Shown here: positions 53,165 through 64,000 of the stretch, piece by piece | How the letters are laid out: every line of letters begins with the position of its first letter | Numbering within the stretch: the stretch's first letter is position 1 | Assembly: GCF_024139115.2 (NCBI RefSeq) | Contig: NC_085140.1 | Span: 22,908,035-22,972,034 of the forward strand | Origin: Armigeres subalbatus | Lineage: Eukaryota; Arthropoda; Insecta; Diptera; Culicidae | Direction of reading: 5' to 3' | Length of the DNA stretch: 64,000 nt | Translations under genes and position numbers: made by a program | Notes under the pieces: model-generated | The model's input: only the letters and a program-made list of their open reading frames with translations | The model's database searches: none | What the model was told of the DNA's origin: nothing

Positions 53165-53198
53165 ACGTCTGGCTCGTTCGAACTATCGGCACGGAATG
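53165..53198 (-). promoter_or_regulatory. Internal RNA polymerase II promoter of the I-clade element (Inr + DPE)
   Basis: On the minus strand the element starts C-A(+1)-TTCC, an insect-type initiator, and AGACGT lies at +28 to +33, an exact match to the DPE consensus RGWYVT at its required distance. Internal TATA-less promoters of this kind are known for Jockey and I elements; the exact spacing supports an authentic 5' end. Confidence 0.8.
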
Positions 53199-53210
53199 AA
53201 CAAGGTGTTT
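53199..53210. repeat. Target duplication of the I-clade element, right
   Basis: Exact partner of 47421-47432. Confidence 0.9.
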
Positions 53211-53871
53211 ATAACTTTCTAACGTATTTAAAATATGTTTTAAAAATGGGCTTGGGGCAAAACGCCATTTTGACCCGTGGGAGTTAGGCTATTTCGCCCC
53301 GTGGGTGCATTAGGCACTGTTCTCCCCTAGATCATTTACCAATTCACGTATTTTCAGTTTAAGTTTTAGCAATTCTCGAATTGAATTTTGTTCGATTTTG
53401 ACTTAGAAAGTTCAATTTGAAATATACGTCGTGAATATTAAATTCATCACTGGATTAATAACATTGTCCACTTGGGCAACACCTTTAATTCCCGATTCCC
53501 ATAGAACGAGAGGAAATCAAATTATCTTTCTGATCGATTATATAAATAATCAGTATTTGAAAATTGAGCCGATTATTTATATAGAGCATAGGTAGCATAT
53601 CATCCTTAAAAGCTCTATGATTTGTTTGCAAACAAATAAGCTTTAGCCTTTAACATAGTACCCGTCACTTTTTTAAACCTATGACGAATACTTGGCGCCT
53701 GTAACTTTGCCGCCATTTCCTCCTGTTCTACAGTAGAATCCCATAAAAAGCTGTCAATGATATTTCCGTGAAGAACTTAGCTTTATGTTCGTGAATTCAC
53801 TACCATAACAAGCGTTTTTTTTTCTATCGCAAACATGTGAGGACTCAGAACTCACCTACCTCCATCTGCAG
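53211..53871. other. No gene recognised
   Basis: AT-rich. A short stretch 53246-53330 (GGGGCAAAACGCC, GCCCCGTGGG) resembles text in the IR element at 37.7-39.2 kb. A pyrimidine tract and CTGCAG end at 53871. Confidence 0.35.
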
Positions 53872-54032
53872 CAAACTCAAGAGGTGCCGAACCTAATCCA
53901 CAACCACTTGCATTGAGCAAACCGCGAGGGGGTGGCACAAGTTCTCAACCAACACAAACGCGCTCAAGCAGTGGCCTCAAGATCGACCGCCGACGACGGC
54001 CGACGACGACGCTGCGATCGTCAACTCGCGAG
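53872..54032 (+). CDS. Weak candidate internal exon
   Basis: Bounded by CCTACCTCCATCTGCAG and GAG|GTAGGC, open throughout in one frame with a GC-rich composition unlike its surroundings. It would encode a Pro/Ser/Thr/Arg-rich stretch including PRGGGTSSQPTQTRSSSGLK and DRRRRPTTTLRSS. No ATG in this frame, no domain, and no partner exon found in the window. It may be regulatory or chance GC-rich DNA instead. Confidence 0.2.
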
Positions 54033-56844
54033 GTAGGCAGGCTTCTTGGCAGCCGCGATTCAGTTGAGTTTGAGATCTTGTTGTGGTTAAACCTCTCTCT
54101 GCTGCTAACGGCGACTTCAACGAAGGCAGTGCTACCGAGCACCAAGGGAGCACTTGTTTTGAAAAAAATAAGGCGGTTGGGCAAGAAGTAAGTACCTCTG
54201 CTGTGGAAGTGAGTTATGAAGGGGGCTCGAGCCGTGCACATACCACGGAGGCTTTGATCCCGTGGTGCCCATAAATTTGGATTTTGTGTTGTTTGCGGAG
54301 ATGGCGTGCGCAGCTGGATTAGTGGATGATCGCCGTAAAAAGATGTCAGAAATTTGACTTGGTAAATAAATTTTGTGCGCGTGTGGGAAAATTGCATTGA
54401 TGAATTCTGTGGAATAATGTGCCTAGGAGGGATAGTTGAAAGTGGCTCATATGAAGAGAAGTAATAAATATCGAGTGCAATGAGTCCAAAACGGAGCGTG
54501 TGTAGTGACTGACTCAGGTTTACAGTTTTAGAGCGAGTACTGAGAGGAATGTCGTGATCTGTAAAAGAGGCTAAAGACAGCACGAGTGATGGAGGTGGCG
54601 CGCAAATGTCGTACGCGATCTTATGCGTAATTTAGGTTATGTACGTGTGGACGGGGTTGGATATTTCGCATGTACCTGTTCACAACAACCCTAATTAATT
54701 CCATACGTTTACGAGGGAGAAATTCCTGTTTATTTTCATCTCGCATGTGTCAAACTAGACTCCGGTGTGCGAAATCGATCGAGCATTACATCACCGATCG
54801 CTTATGATGATTTTCAGTTTTGTTTCGTCGAGAAGCAGTCGGTGTGCCATGCAACAGTCAGTGAATGAGGAATGATGAAGTAGGCACCACGCCACAGAAG
54901 GAGCGGTCGAGCAAAAATCAAGAGTTGTTCGGCAAATACCAAAGTGAGAAGTAGTCTTCGGATCGTACGTAACTCGCTGACAGCAGTGACTCCCCGATGA
55001 TCTCTGTCGACTAGGTATGCGGTCTGATACATAACCGAAAACGCGAAGATGATGAATCAAAACTTCCGCGTATCTTGCAAAATCGACAGCCGAGATGTTT
55101 TCAGCGATACAAGAAATTCCCATCAACAGTGCCATCCTGATTTGGAGGGTGGTCACAATTGATATTTTCGATTGTACCTTGGGAGGAACGTTTATTAGTG
55201 CACATTATTCCTTATGGTGCACGATCTCCATGTATGATGAATGATGCTTTTGACAAATGCTTTTGAGGAACAATATGTCATAAACAAGTGCTAAGCGTAT
55301 GCGATATAACTTTTCATATTTTTATGTAGAGTTAAACGATGTATGGATATTTGAAATACATGAGCAGCTTAACAAAGCTAAAGAAACTCATCATTTAAGT
55401 GGTGTTGATGCTTTCGTTTTATATATAAAGAATATTTCATACGTACATTGCTCTGCAGCATATTTGCTTGAGATACACGTTTTGTTAATTACAATTGTAC
55501 GATTTGTTTGTTACGAATTGTATTTTATTGGAATTCTCAACATTGTTTTAAATATTTCCATCGGACAGTTCAGATGTTATTGACAAACTTTTTTTTTATT
55601 TAAGTTTTACCTTAAGAAAAAAAAGTCAGAAAAAGTTGCAATGCGTTTCGCAATCTGAATTAATTTTCCTAGAGTGTTATATCGTGTTTTCTTATGTGCT
55701 TCTATCAATTAGTCTCTATTCAAATAATCATTCGAAATATCGCATACCTTTAGTTTACTAGTACATATACTTTTCATGATAAATTCTCCCGAAAATGTCT
55801 AGACAGTCGTTATCTTTAGTATAATAACCGCCGTTATCCTTTGAGCGATATACATGGTACATAAACAATGGAAAATGATATCTTGATAAAACTTAGCTTC
55901 CTCAGATTAATATCCACCTAAGTCAGTCTAAATTGAAGTTGATAGAATGTGTATTCCATCGTTACTCCGCCGTAAGGAGCAGTGGGTCGATTTCGAATTT
56001 CGTCCGTAGGTGAAAGCCTCCGTTGTGACATTCGCCCAGATGAAACATGCAATAAGAAACCAAACCTGTTTCAGACTGAAATACCTATATCGAAATTTTC
56101 GATTCCACCTGACTTCGACTAGCTAGGACCAGCTATGCCGATGGTCATGAGTTTCGGATTGAGTCGACCTGCTGCTTGTTCGGTATGGGACAAAACAATG
56201 CGAACGACAGCAGCGGGACGTGAAATCTGGCTGCTTTTGTGAATTGATATTTCGCTTTCGATAAAATATGCACACGTGAACTGAAATTCGCTTCGATGGG
56301 GCACCTCACAGAGTGACTATGGGAGTTTTTTGATCGTCGAGGTTGTTTATTAATTGCGGGAAATTTTCTCCTACTTGACTGTAGATAAACTCGATGCGAC
56401 TATTGGAGTGTCATCGAAGTCAGTGATTTATCGTTGGCTGAGTGATTCTTTTCGAAGCGGGCATTGTAAGCAACAATTGATGAAGTCATTAAACTAATGA
56501 TGTTCCATTGAACTGGGGAATGTTATTTGGGATATAATAAAGTTTATTAGTTATAAAAAATATAATTTTTATTGGATCGATCGAAATAGACTGAGTCGTA
56601 AAAGGTTTAGCGTAATCGTTAGTTGAGTCCTAACAAAGCAAGAATTTAAGGAATCATAACGACATCATTACGTTTTGAATTTCAATTAGTGACGTGAATT
56701 CTTTGTCCCTTTCGATGTTGTACAGAAAGTACATTTTTTCATCAACAAGGTGATTGTGTGCGTTCTTTATATTGTCATGTAGCCAAAACACAGTTTTTAC
56801 AGATGATTGTCACAACTGATTTTCTTCATTGCAAATAAATATGA
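54033..56844. other. No gene or repeat recognised
   Basis: About 2.8 kb of unique-looking DNA, GC-richer to 55.2 kb then AT-rich. The minus-strand 121-residue frame (54791-55156) and 212-residue frame (53945-54583) lack recognisable motifs and Kozak context; I leave them uncalled. Confidence 0.35.
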
Positions 56845-57121
56845 TCTTCTTCTTATTATTATTGGCATTACATCCCCCACTGAGACATTGTCGCTTCACA
56901 GCTTGATTATCCACAGTTATTAGTTGCGCGGTTTCTAAGCCAAAGTTCCCATTTTTGCATTCGTACATCATGATTCATGAGGCTAACAGATGATACTTTT
57001 ATGTCCAGGGATGTCAAGAAAAGTTCCAAATCAAAAATTTCCTAGGCCGGACTGGAAATTGAACCCAACCACCTTCAGCATGGTCTTGCTTTGTAGCAGC
57101 CATCTCACCGTACGACTAAGA
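56845..57121 (-). mobile_element. tRNA-derived SINE, Feilai-like (copy 6), old
   Basis: Recognisable body (ATCCCC, CAGTTATTAGTTGCG-GGTTTCTAAGCCA, TTTTTGCATTCGTA-ATCATGA, GATACTTTTATG-CCAGGGA) and a B-box remnant (CTGGAAATTGAACC), with many substitutions and a 9-base duplication ATGATTCATGA. The oldest of the six copies by divergence. Confidence 0.75.
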
Positions 57122-57178
57122 AAGGTACTTATAGTGAAGTGGCATTTAATATGTAACTAGTTTGCCGAACAAATAAAT

Positions 57179-57530
57179 CATTTGTTTGAGAAACTGCATA
57201 AATCCATTTTAAACAATTTCGAGAAAACAACAAAAAACTGTTTTTGAACAAATTGGCACCGAATCTTTCGATTTCTTCGATGCAGATCAATAGTTCACCC
57301 TGGTGCACTTCCAGTGCAAAAACTATAAACAGTACTCCACAATTGCTCTTTAAAGTGCGTGGACTTATGTAGTTTCTCAAACAAACGAAAATAAATTTCA
57401 TACATTCCTGAAAAAATTTTTTTTTTTTCGTTTTTTTTGCCAGAATACGTATTTTTGGACGAGGATTCAGAATATATAAAAATCTCATTTTGACCAAAAA
57501 TGTTACATATGCAGTTTCTCAAACAAACGG
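57179..57530. mobile_element. Putative MITE with CATTTGTTTGAGAAACTGCATA ends
   Basis: The left end 57179-57200 is complementary to 57508-57530 (TATGCAGTTTCTCAAACAAA) apart from the last bases; a third copy of AGTTTCTCAAACAAACG sits near 57371-57387. No target duplication found. Frames inside are not genes. Confidence 0.5.
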
Positions 57531-58395
57531 TTCAAATATGATAAGAATTTACAAAACAATAATTTATTATTCAATGGTTTCTCGACCACACTCAGGTAGG
57601 TATGTGATCTTTTATATTCACAGTATTTTTAAAACTGTGAACATTTCAGTGAAGGAGAACTAGTCTGGGATTTTTACGTAAAAGTTATCTATTTTCTTGC
57701 AAAAAGAAATTGTATTCCAACCAAGAATTCATTTTAATTTTCACTATGTGCAGTGCCAGTAAATATCTATCCGAAAAAACAAAAAAGTGTTTGATTTATA
57801 TCAGGAACAGACGAATGTAGTTTAACTAAAATCAAAACTGGTACGATCCAGCATCCAATCAAGGTCGTCCTCTCATTCCTAACTTGATTATGTGAATGAA
57901 TCGGACTTTATATGGATGAATAGCAGCAAACCTCGTCTCCCAAACCTCAAATTTGGACTGCAGCTTGGTATGGCACTGGCACAGTGATGCTTAATTTCAA
58001 TTTTCAAAATTTGAATATCATTTCATATCCCAGCACATGAATTTAAAAAAAATGTATTAAAAAAAAAAGTATTCATACAAACCCAAACGATATTGATTTT
58101 TTACGGTTGATTTAAAATCGGTTATAGAGCCCCAGACGACAACATTTATTTGAATATTTGACAGCTGCTGTGAGATATTCGTGCTTATATGGCTGAGCGT
58201 TCTGCTCGAACCAATCACGAGTTGATGACGGAATAGCCTACAGAAAGTTGAAGACAGTCAAATGAATATTTCTGCGTCCGATTTATATGATAAGCGGCAA
58301 TAATAATACATGGATGTGATGAATATAAATGATCGGAAATAATGGAATGTAGTCTCATATCGGTCCTTTTTCCAGACTTTAGTTCTAATAAATTC
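57531..58395. other. No gene recognised
   Basis: AT-rich spacer. Confidence 0.35.
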
Positions 58396-58528
58396 TTATC
58401 TGAAAAAGTGACGTATACGCCATTTTCCAAAAATGGTGTTAACGAGTACTACTCATCGAGCTCTTCAACAGAAAAATGAAAAACATGCATGTTGTAAAAT
58501 GGCTGTTACGTCACTTTTCCAGATTACT
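58396..58528. mobile_element. MITE (TAATCTGAAAAAGTGACG family), longer copy
   Basis: Left end TTATCTGAAAAAGTGACGTA with CGCCATTTTCC pairs with the right end CAAAATGGC then TTACGTCACTTTTCCAGATTA. About 133 bp. Related deletion copy at 24567-24630. The spacer 58529-58860 holds nothing else. Confidence 0.72.
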
Positions 58529-59107
58529 CTCTTACATGAGATTTAATTTCCATCCCAAATATCCTTACGAGATTTTGACCCATTAAGAATAACATATTCA
58601 AATTGATAAAAATAAATATTTTTACCCGGTAAATTATTTTCCTGTTGACCTAGATATCCAAAATTAATTACTTACTCAAATTGCCATTATCACAATTCAG
58701 GTGGCTTGTTGATTATTGGATGGCAACTCTCTGTTTCATATTTGGTTTTTTTTTCTCTTAGCTTTTTTATAAAGAAAAGTCAAGTCAATTCAATTTCAGG
58801 ATACGTTTGAGTGAAATCTACGACATTTTCGACTAACGCCTTCCATTACTAGAACCGTCAACTGGGGGGAAGATGATCATTGAGGGGCAGCAGGGACTAT
58901 GTCCAAGGGCTTGACGATCCCTCCCCAGGCCATCTGCGAGTTGTAGGGTTTGTCCAGGATGTGGTAGGGTTTGACAGTGGACATGTATCCGCAAGTAGGC
59001 CCCACCAAAGCGACCGTGTGTCGCTCAAAGCGCACAAGCCCAAGTCCTGGTGTTAGGTGGGACGCTAAACAGCCCTGACACGACGGCCCTCCGACGAGAT
59101 AGGAGGT

Positions 59108-60219
59108 TTGCGCTGGCCCAATAAGCCGCCTAGAAAACCAATCATTACGAACAATATAAGAGATAATGCGACTCGATATAATCGGCAAAGACCTAGGCGA
59201 CGAATACAGGATCACGATTGGAAGCTTGGAACATGGAATTGCAAGTCGCTAGGTTTCGCAGGTTGCGACAGGATGATCTACGATGAATTACATCCCCGCA
59301 ACTTCGACGTCGTGGCGCTGCAGGAGATTTGCTGGACAGGACAGAAAGTGTGGAAAAGCGGGCATCGAGCGGCTACCTTCTACCAAAGCTGTGGCACCAC
59401 CAACGAGCTGGGAACCGGCTTCATAGTGCTGGGTAAGATGCGCCAACGCGTGATTGGGTGGCAGCCAATCAACGCAAGGATGTGCAAGCTGAGGATTAAA
59501 GGCCGTTTCTTCAACTATAGCATCATCAACGTGCACTGCCCACACGAAGGGAGACCCGACGACGAGAAAGAAGCGTTCTACGCACAGCTGGAGCAGACAT
59601 ACGATGGATGCCCACTGCGGGACGTTAAAATCGTCATCGGTGACATGAACGCACAGGTAGGAAGGAGGAAATGTATAGACCGGTCATCGGACCGGATAGT
59701 CTGCACACCGTATCGAATGACAACGGCCAACGATGCATAAACTTCGCAGTCTCCCGCGGAATGGTAGTCCGAAGCACCTTCTTTCCCCGCAAAAATATCC
59801 ACAAGGCCACATGGAGATCACCTAACCAAGAAACGGAAAACCAAATCGACCACGTTCTAATCGACGGTAAATTCTTCTCCGACATCACGAACGTCCGCAC
59901 TTACCGCAGTGCGAATATTGAATCCGACCACTACCTCGTTGCAGTATGCCTGCGCTCAAAACTCTCGACGGTGTACAACACGCGTCGAAGTCGGACGCCG
60001 CGGCTTAACATTGGGCGGCTACAAGATGGTAGACTAGCCCAAGAATACGCGCAGCAGCTGGAAGTGGCACTTCCAACGGAAGAGCAGCTAGGCGCAGCGT
60101 CTCTTAAAGATGGCTGGAGAGATATTCGATCCGCCATTGGTAGCACCGCAACCGCTGCACTTGGAACGGTGCCCCGGATCAGAGAAACGACTGGTATGAC
60201 GGCGAATGTGAGCAGTTAG
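59108..60219 (+). pseudogene. RTE D endonuclease domain (frameshifted)
   Basis: GTWNCKSLGFAG (Asn), DVVALQEICWTGQK (Glu), NVHCPHEGRPDDEKEAFYAQ, VIGDMNAQVG (Asp/Asn) up to 59665, then a one-step frame change (near 59660-59672) and continuation with [34 protein letters not shown] and ESDHYLVAV (catalytic DH) to about 60178, where a second shift occurs. The enzyme would nick the target. All catalytic residues are present. Confidence 0.88.
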
Positions 60220-61928
60220 TGGAAGAGAAGAATGCAGCATGGGCGAGATTGCTGCAACACCGCACGAGGGCGAACGAGGCACGATATAAACAGGCGCGGA
60301 ACAGACAAAACTCGATTTTCCGGAGGAAAAAGCGCCAGCAGGAAGATCGAGACCGTGAAGAAACGGAGCAACTGTACCGCGCTAATAACACACGAAAGTT
60401 CTATGAGAAGTTAAACCGTTCACGTAAGGGCCACGTGTCACAGCCTGATATGTGTAAGGACATAAACGGGAACCTTCTTACGAACGAGCGTGAGGTGATC
60501 CAAAGGTGGCGGCAGCACTACGAAGAACACCTGAATGGCGATGTGGCAGACGAAGATGGCGGTATGGTGATGGACCTGGGAGAACGCGCGCAGGACATAA
60601 TTCTACCGGCTCCGGATCTCCAGGAAATCCAGGAGGAGATTGGTCGGCTGAAGAACAACAAAGCCACTGGGGTTGACCAACTACCAGGAGAGCTATTTAA
60701 ACACGGTGGTGAGGCACTGGCTAGAGCGCTGCACTGGGTCATTACCAAGATTTGGGAGGAGGAAGTTTTGCCGCAGGAGTGGATGGAAGGTGTCGTGTGT
60801 CCCATCTACAAAAAGGGCGATAAGCTGGATTGTAGCAACTACCGCGCAATCACATTGCTGAACGCCGCCTACAAGGTACTCTCCCAAATTGTATGCCGTC
60901 GACTAACACCAATTGCAAGAGAGTTCGTGGGGCAGTACCAGGCGGGATTTATGGGTGAACGCTCTACCACAGATCAGGTGTTCGCCATACGTCAGGTATT
61001 GCAGAAATGCCGCGAATACAACGTGCCCACACATCATCTATTTATCGACTTCAAAGCCGCATATGATACAATCGATCGGGACCAGCTATGGCAGCTAATG
61101 CACGAAAACGGATTTCCGGATAAACTGATACGGTTGATCAAGGCGACGATGGATCGGGTGATGTGCGTAGTTCGAGTTTCAGGGGCATTCTCGAGTCCCT
61201 TCGAAACCCGTAGAGGGTTACGGCAAGGTGATGGTCTTTCGTGTCTGCTATTCAACATCGCTTTGGAAGGAGTAATACGAAGGGCAGGGATTGACACGAG
61301 TGGTACGATTTTCACGAAGTCCGTCCAGTTATTTGGTTTCGCCGACGACATTGATATCATGGCACGTAACTTTGAGAGGATGGAGGAAGCCTACATCAGA
61401 CTGAAAAGCGAAGCTAAACGGATTGGACTAGTCATCAACACGTCGAAGACGAAGTACATGATAGGAAGAGGCTCAAGAGAGGTCAATGTGAGCCACCCGC
61501 CACGAGTTTCTATCGGTGGTGACGAAATCGAGGTGGTTGCAGAATTCGTGTACTTGGGCTCACTGGTGACCGCCGATAACGATACCAGCAGAGAAATTCG
61601 GAGACGCATAGTGGCTGGAAACCGTACGTACTTTGGACTCCGCAAGACGCTCCGATCGAATAGAGTTCGCCGCCGTACCAAACTGACTATCTACAAAACG
61701 CTTATAAGACCGGTAGTTCTCTACGGACACGAGACCTGGACGATGCTCGTGGAGGACCAACGCGCACTGGGAGTTTTCGAAAGGAAAGTGTTGCGAGTGC
61801 ACAGCGGGCAAGGTGGATCGATCAGGTGGAGGACGACTTGCGGACCCTCCGCAGACTGCGTGGTTGGCGAAGTGCAGCCATGAACCGAGCTGAATGGAGA
61901 AGTCTTTTATGTGCAGCACAGGCCACTC
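60195..61928 (+). pseudogene. RTE D reverse transcriptase and C-terminus
   Basis: Frame 60195-61793: linker, [58 protein letters not shown] (catalytic Asp), [33 protein letters not shown] (catalytic FADD), [42 protein letters not shown] and FERKVLR. At about 61797 roughly 60 codons are missing relative to copies B and C, and the frame changes; the tail AQRARWIDQVEDDLRTLRR continues to TGA at 61926-61928. This is the best preserved RT in the window. Confidence 0.88.
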
Positions 61929-61975
61929 CGGCCTTAGTCTGATGATAAATAAAGCGTTTAAGTCAGGTTCTCATA

Positions 61976-64000
61976 AAAAAAAGAAGTTATGAAAGTTCGT
62001 TAAAATGTTTGAGAATTATCTAGTGAAAGCAGTCGAAACTGAATAAAATGGCTGAAATGAGCCATAGTTCACAACCGTTCAACAAACAATCATCAAAAAT
62101 GTTCAACCTACAATCAACAACTAAGTACTTGAAAGCTTGTTTAAAGTAAACGCCGAATAGTATCTTTGTGGACCTATGACGGCACTCCACAGCATCGGCA
62201 TCATCATCTCCGAATAAGATTCTGTAGGTAATGTAATAGAAACATTTCGTGAACTTTCATTTTGATGATGGTTAGGCTTATAAAGTCATTGCTCGATCAT
62301 CACGTCCTTAGGTGGTCAAATTAATTGTCATGTAGAGAGAATGATAGTGGATTGGATAAAAGCTGGTCAACCTCATGTACGTAGGCGGCGATTGTCTCAA
62401 TTAAACGTTACTCGATACTCCCTAATCATACTCGGACGCAAGAGGAAGATAATGTTGTTGTCAATGGTAATGTTTCAGTTTTGCAATCGCTGCTTTTGAT
62501 GTTTATAAAACAATTTTATCAGAAAATATTCTGATTGATCTTCGAGAATTTTGTCCAGAAATTACTTCATTGAAAATGCTTTAGGATTTCTTGTGGAGCA
62601 AGTCTTTCCCTTCGCAATTTTTTTCAAATTACTTTAGAGTTTTCACTGAAATATTAAAAAAATCCCAAAGGATTTAAAAAGCTGTGTCAATAGTTTTCTC
62701 CTCGATGGACATGGTATGTTATTTACTTGAATTTAAATTGAAATGTCTTCGTGAAGGGATTTATACAAAAAATATGCCAAGGAATGTTCAAACATGGTTC
62801 CACGAGTTCTTCAGAAAACTCCATTAGATGTTCCTTATAAAGTTCCATTGCTTGTTGCAGTTATAACATGTAGTTGATAGTAGTTGAACTTTCTATAAAT
62901 AAAACAATGCTGAACTCCAAGATCATTGATACATTTTGACAAACAATCAAAAATCGATAAAATAAATGGGGTAGTTGTTGCTCAGCTCCCCTTAGTATTT
63001 AAGACTAGTTATGCCATTTCTTCACAAATACGACCTAATTTTTATATTTTTCAATAGGGTCATTGCTTTATTTAAACCGAAGACCACAATCGGAATTAGA
63101 GGGATTTCTAGAAGCTTCCACGATTGTTTTGGAAAGATGTGAATTATGAAAACATTTCAGGAGTTCTGCGCATTTACTTGAATCTTTGTGAACTACCAGA
63201 ATTACCTACGATATTCTACAAATCCTTAATGTTCTGTTTCTAGAAGTGATTAGGCTTCCGGTAGCTCAGGAACACATATGGACTTCAAGGATTCATATAC
63301 ATGCAGAGGTTTTCATATGCTTTTACTGTCTGTAATCGTATAAATGTCCCATATTAATAGGAAAGCCAGCAAAGATGGGACAAAATATGCGGTTACAGGC
63401 AGTTTAGGAATTTTAAAAACCTTTTTCCTAGCTGGAATTTTTCGAGGAATGGTCTGGAAACTCAGGGAAAGTCAGGGAATTTTATTCTCAAATTTGAGTC
63501 GACATCCTGAAATACTTATGAGTGATGGTCGGAAGAGTATGAAACATGAAACGACTATAATTTGCATTTAGATGACCCATCTTTTCCTCTTTTTGGATGG
63601 AGTCAATAAAAACGTAACTCAATCGTAGGCCGACGGCATGAATCTTCAAACTCCAGAGCGCTGATTAATTAGGAACGAAGCAGATACGAATCTGGTGGAT
63701 CTGCTGAACCCTCTGACTGATTAGAGCTCTGTGTAAAGGTGAGATTCAGAAATGCCAAAACTCTGTACTCTGTACAAAAACGATTTCGGACCTCATAAGC
63801 AAAATATGTTTGAACTTCAGTACCGATGCATGACCAAAATCAGTATTATCCCACTAATTGTGGAGTCGAAAGTGATTGATCGGCGCGGCCTTTGAGAGTT
63901 GGTATAAACCATTTCTTGAAGGGTATAGTTAGCGGTACCTTAATCTAAACAGGCCTTACATTAATCTTGAGATAATCTATTTAGATAAAAATGAATTGTG
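61976..64000. other. No gene recognised
   Basis: AT-rich. Degenerate GAAATT/TTCCT-type repeats between 62520 and 62860 resemble those elsewhere. The 75-residue frame 63344-63571 has no recognisable motif. Confidence 0.4.

Larger units (their letters stand above)
47433..53198 (-). mobile_element. Full-length I-clade non-LTR retrotransposon
   Basis: 5766 bp between exact 12-bp duplications. The minus-strand 3' end (47433) is a short A run; the 5' end (53198) starts CATTCCGTGCC. Order: 5' UTR with promoter, ORF1 gag (52853-51672), ORF2 endonuclease, RT and RNase H (51511-47828), 3' UTR of about 0.4 kb. Presence of RNase H and three gag knuckles points to the I clade (MosquI-like; LOA is the alternative). 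ORF2 is disabled. Confidence 0.9.
58870..61975 (+). mobile_element. RTE-clade retrotransposon D, near complete
   Basis: Plus-strand single-ORF element with a 5' leader (58870-59107), APE-type endonuclease, RT and the short 3' UTR ending in an A run (TTCTCATAAAAAAAA) near 61975. JAM1-like RTE by layout (inference). Disabled by two frameshifts and one deletion. Exact 5' end and target duplication not identified. Confidence 0.82.

Noticed and set aside
53945..54583. 212-residue minus-strand ORF
   Set aside because: No domain, biased composition, antisense to the GC-rich exon candidate; no conservation evidence available.

Overview
The window reads as nuclear DNA of an Aedes-type mosquito (inference). 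Support comes from six copies of a tRNA-headed SINE resembling Aedes Feilai, several RTE, R1, I and Jockey/CR1-group non-LTR retrotransposons, many foldback/MITE elements, an AT-rich background, and a host gene with eukaryotic splice sites and an 8-kb intron full of repeats. There are no operons, no bacterial genes and no CRISPR array. The one convincing host gene is on the + strand: three exons (5196-5301, 5952-6132, 14193-14409) join in one frame to give a 167-residue single-pass membrane protein with a palmitoylation-type CGMCC-RRRR juxtamembrane stretch and a C-terminal PPSY motif. A decayed small heat-shock (alpha-crystallin) pseudogene lies at 1925-2315 on the minus strand.

Layout: 1-1130 is a TCCAAA-rich minisatellite. 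1.9-4.3 kb holds the sHSP pseudogene, two kinds of tandem repeat, a foldback, a decayed R1-type gag and a palindrome. 5.2-14.9 kb is the host gene; its second intron carries an RTE element split by a second RTE (13-bp target duplication), a foldback and a SINE. 15.3-20.8 kb is repeat DNA ending in a 3.66-kb hAT-type element with an 8-bp target duplication. 20.8-24.5 kb is a minus-strand Ty3/gypsy remnant, itself broken by an 890-bp foldback hAT-like element and a MITE. 25.5-30.6 kb is a MITE and an R1-clade element (minus) with a SINE in ORF1. 30.6-35.7 kb is repeats and featureless DNA. 35.7-40.7 kb is a Jockey/CR1-group element (minus) interrupted by a 2.0-kb insertion and by a second element that itself carries a 521-bp hAT MITE. 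40.8-43.5 kb is an RTE fragment split by a foldback, then a mariner-like element. 43.5-47.0 kb is a ~153-bp satellite in two opposed arrays. 47.4-53.2 kb is a structurally complete I-clade element (minus) with a 12-bp target duplication and an Inr/DPE promoter at its 5' end. 53.2-58.9 kb is mostly unassigned, with one weak exon candidate, a SINE and MITEs. 58.9-62.0 kb is a nearly complete RTE element (+). The rest is AT-rich with nothing recognised.

The mobile coding sequences encode endonuclease, reverse transcriptase, RNase H, protease and gag zinc knuckles; all reconstructable copies carry frameshifts, stops or deletions, so none appears autonomous now. The nesting gives a relative history: gypsy before its hAT-like insert and MITE; RTE A before RTE B; the R1 element before its SINE; Jockey/CR1 before the IR element, and that before the 521-bp hAT MITE. 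I found no previously undescribed gene system. The best leads are the hAT-like insertions, one with an uninterrupted site elsewhere in the window, the inverted satellite, and the compact PPxY membrane gene.
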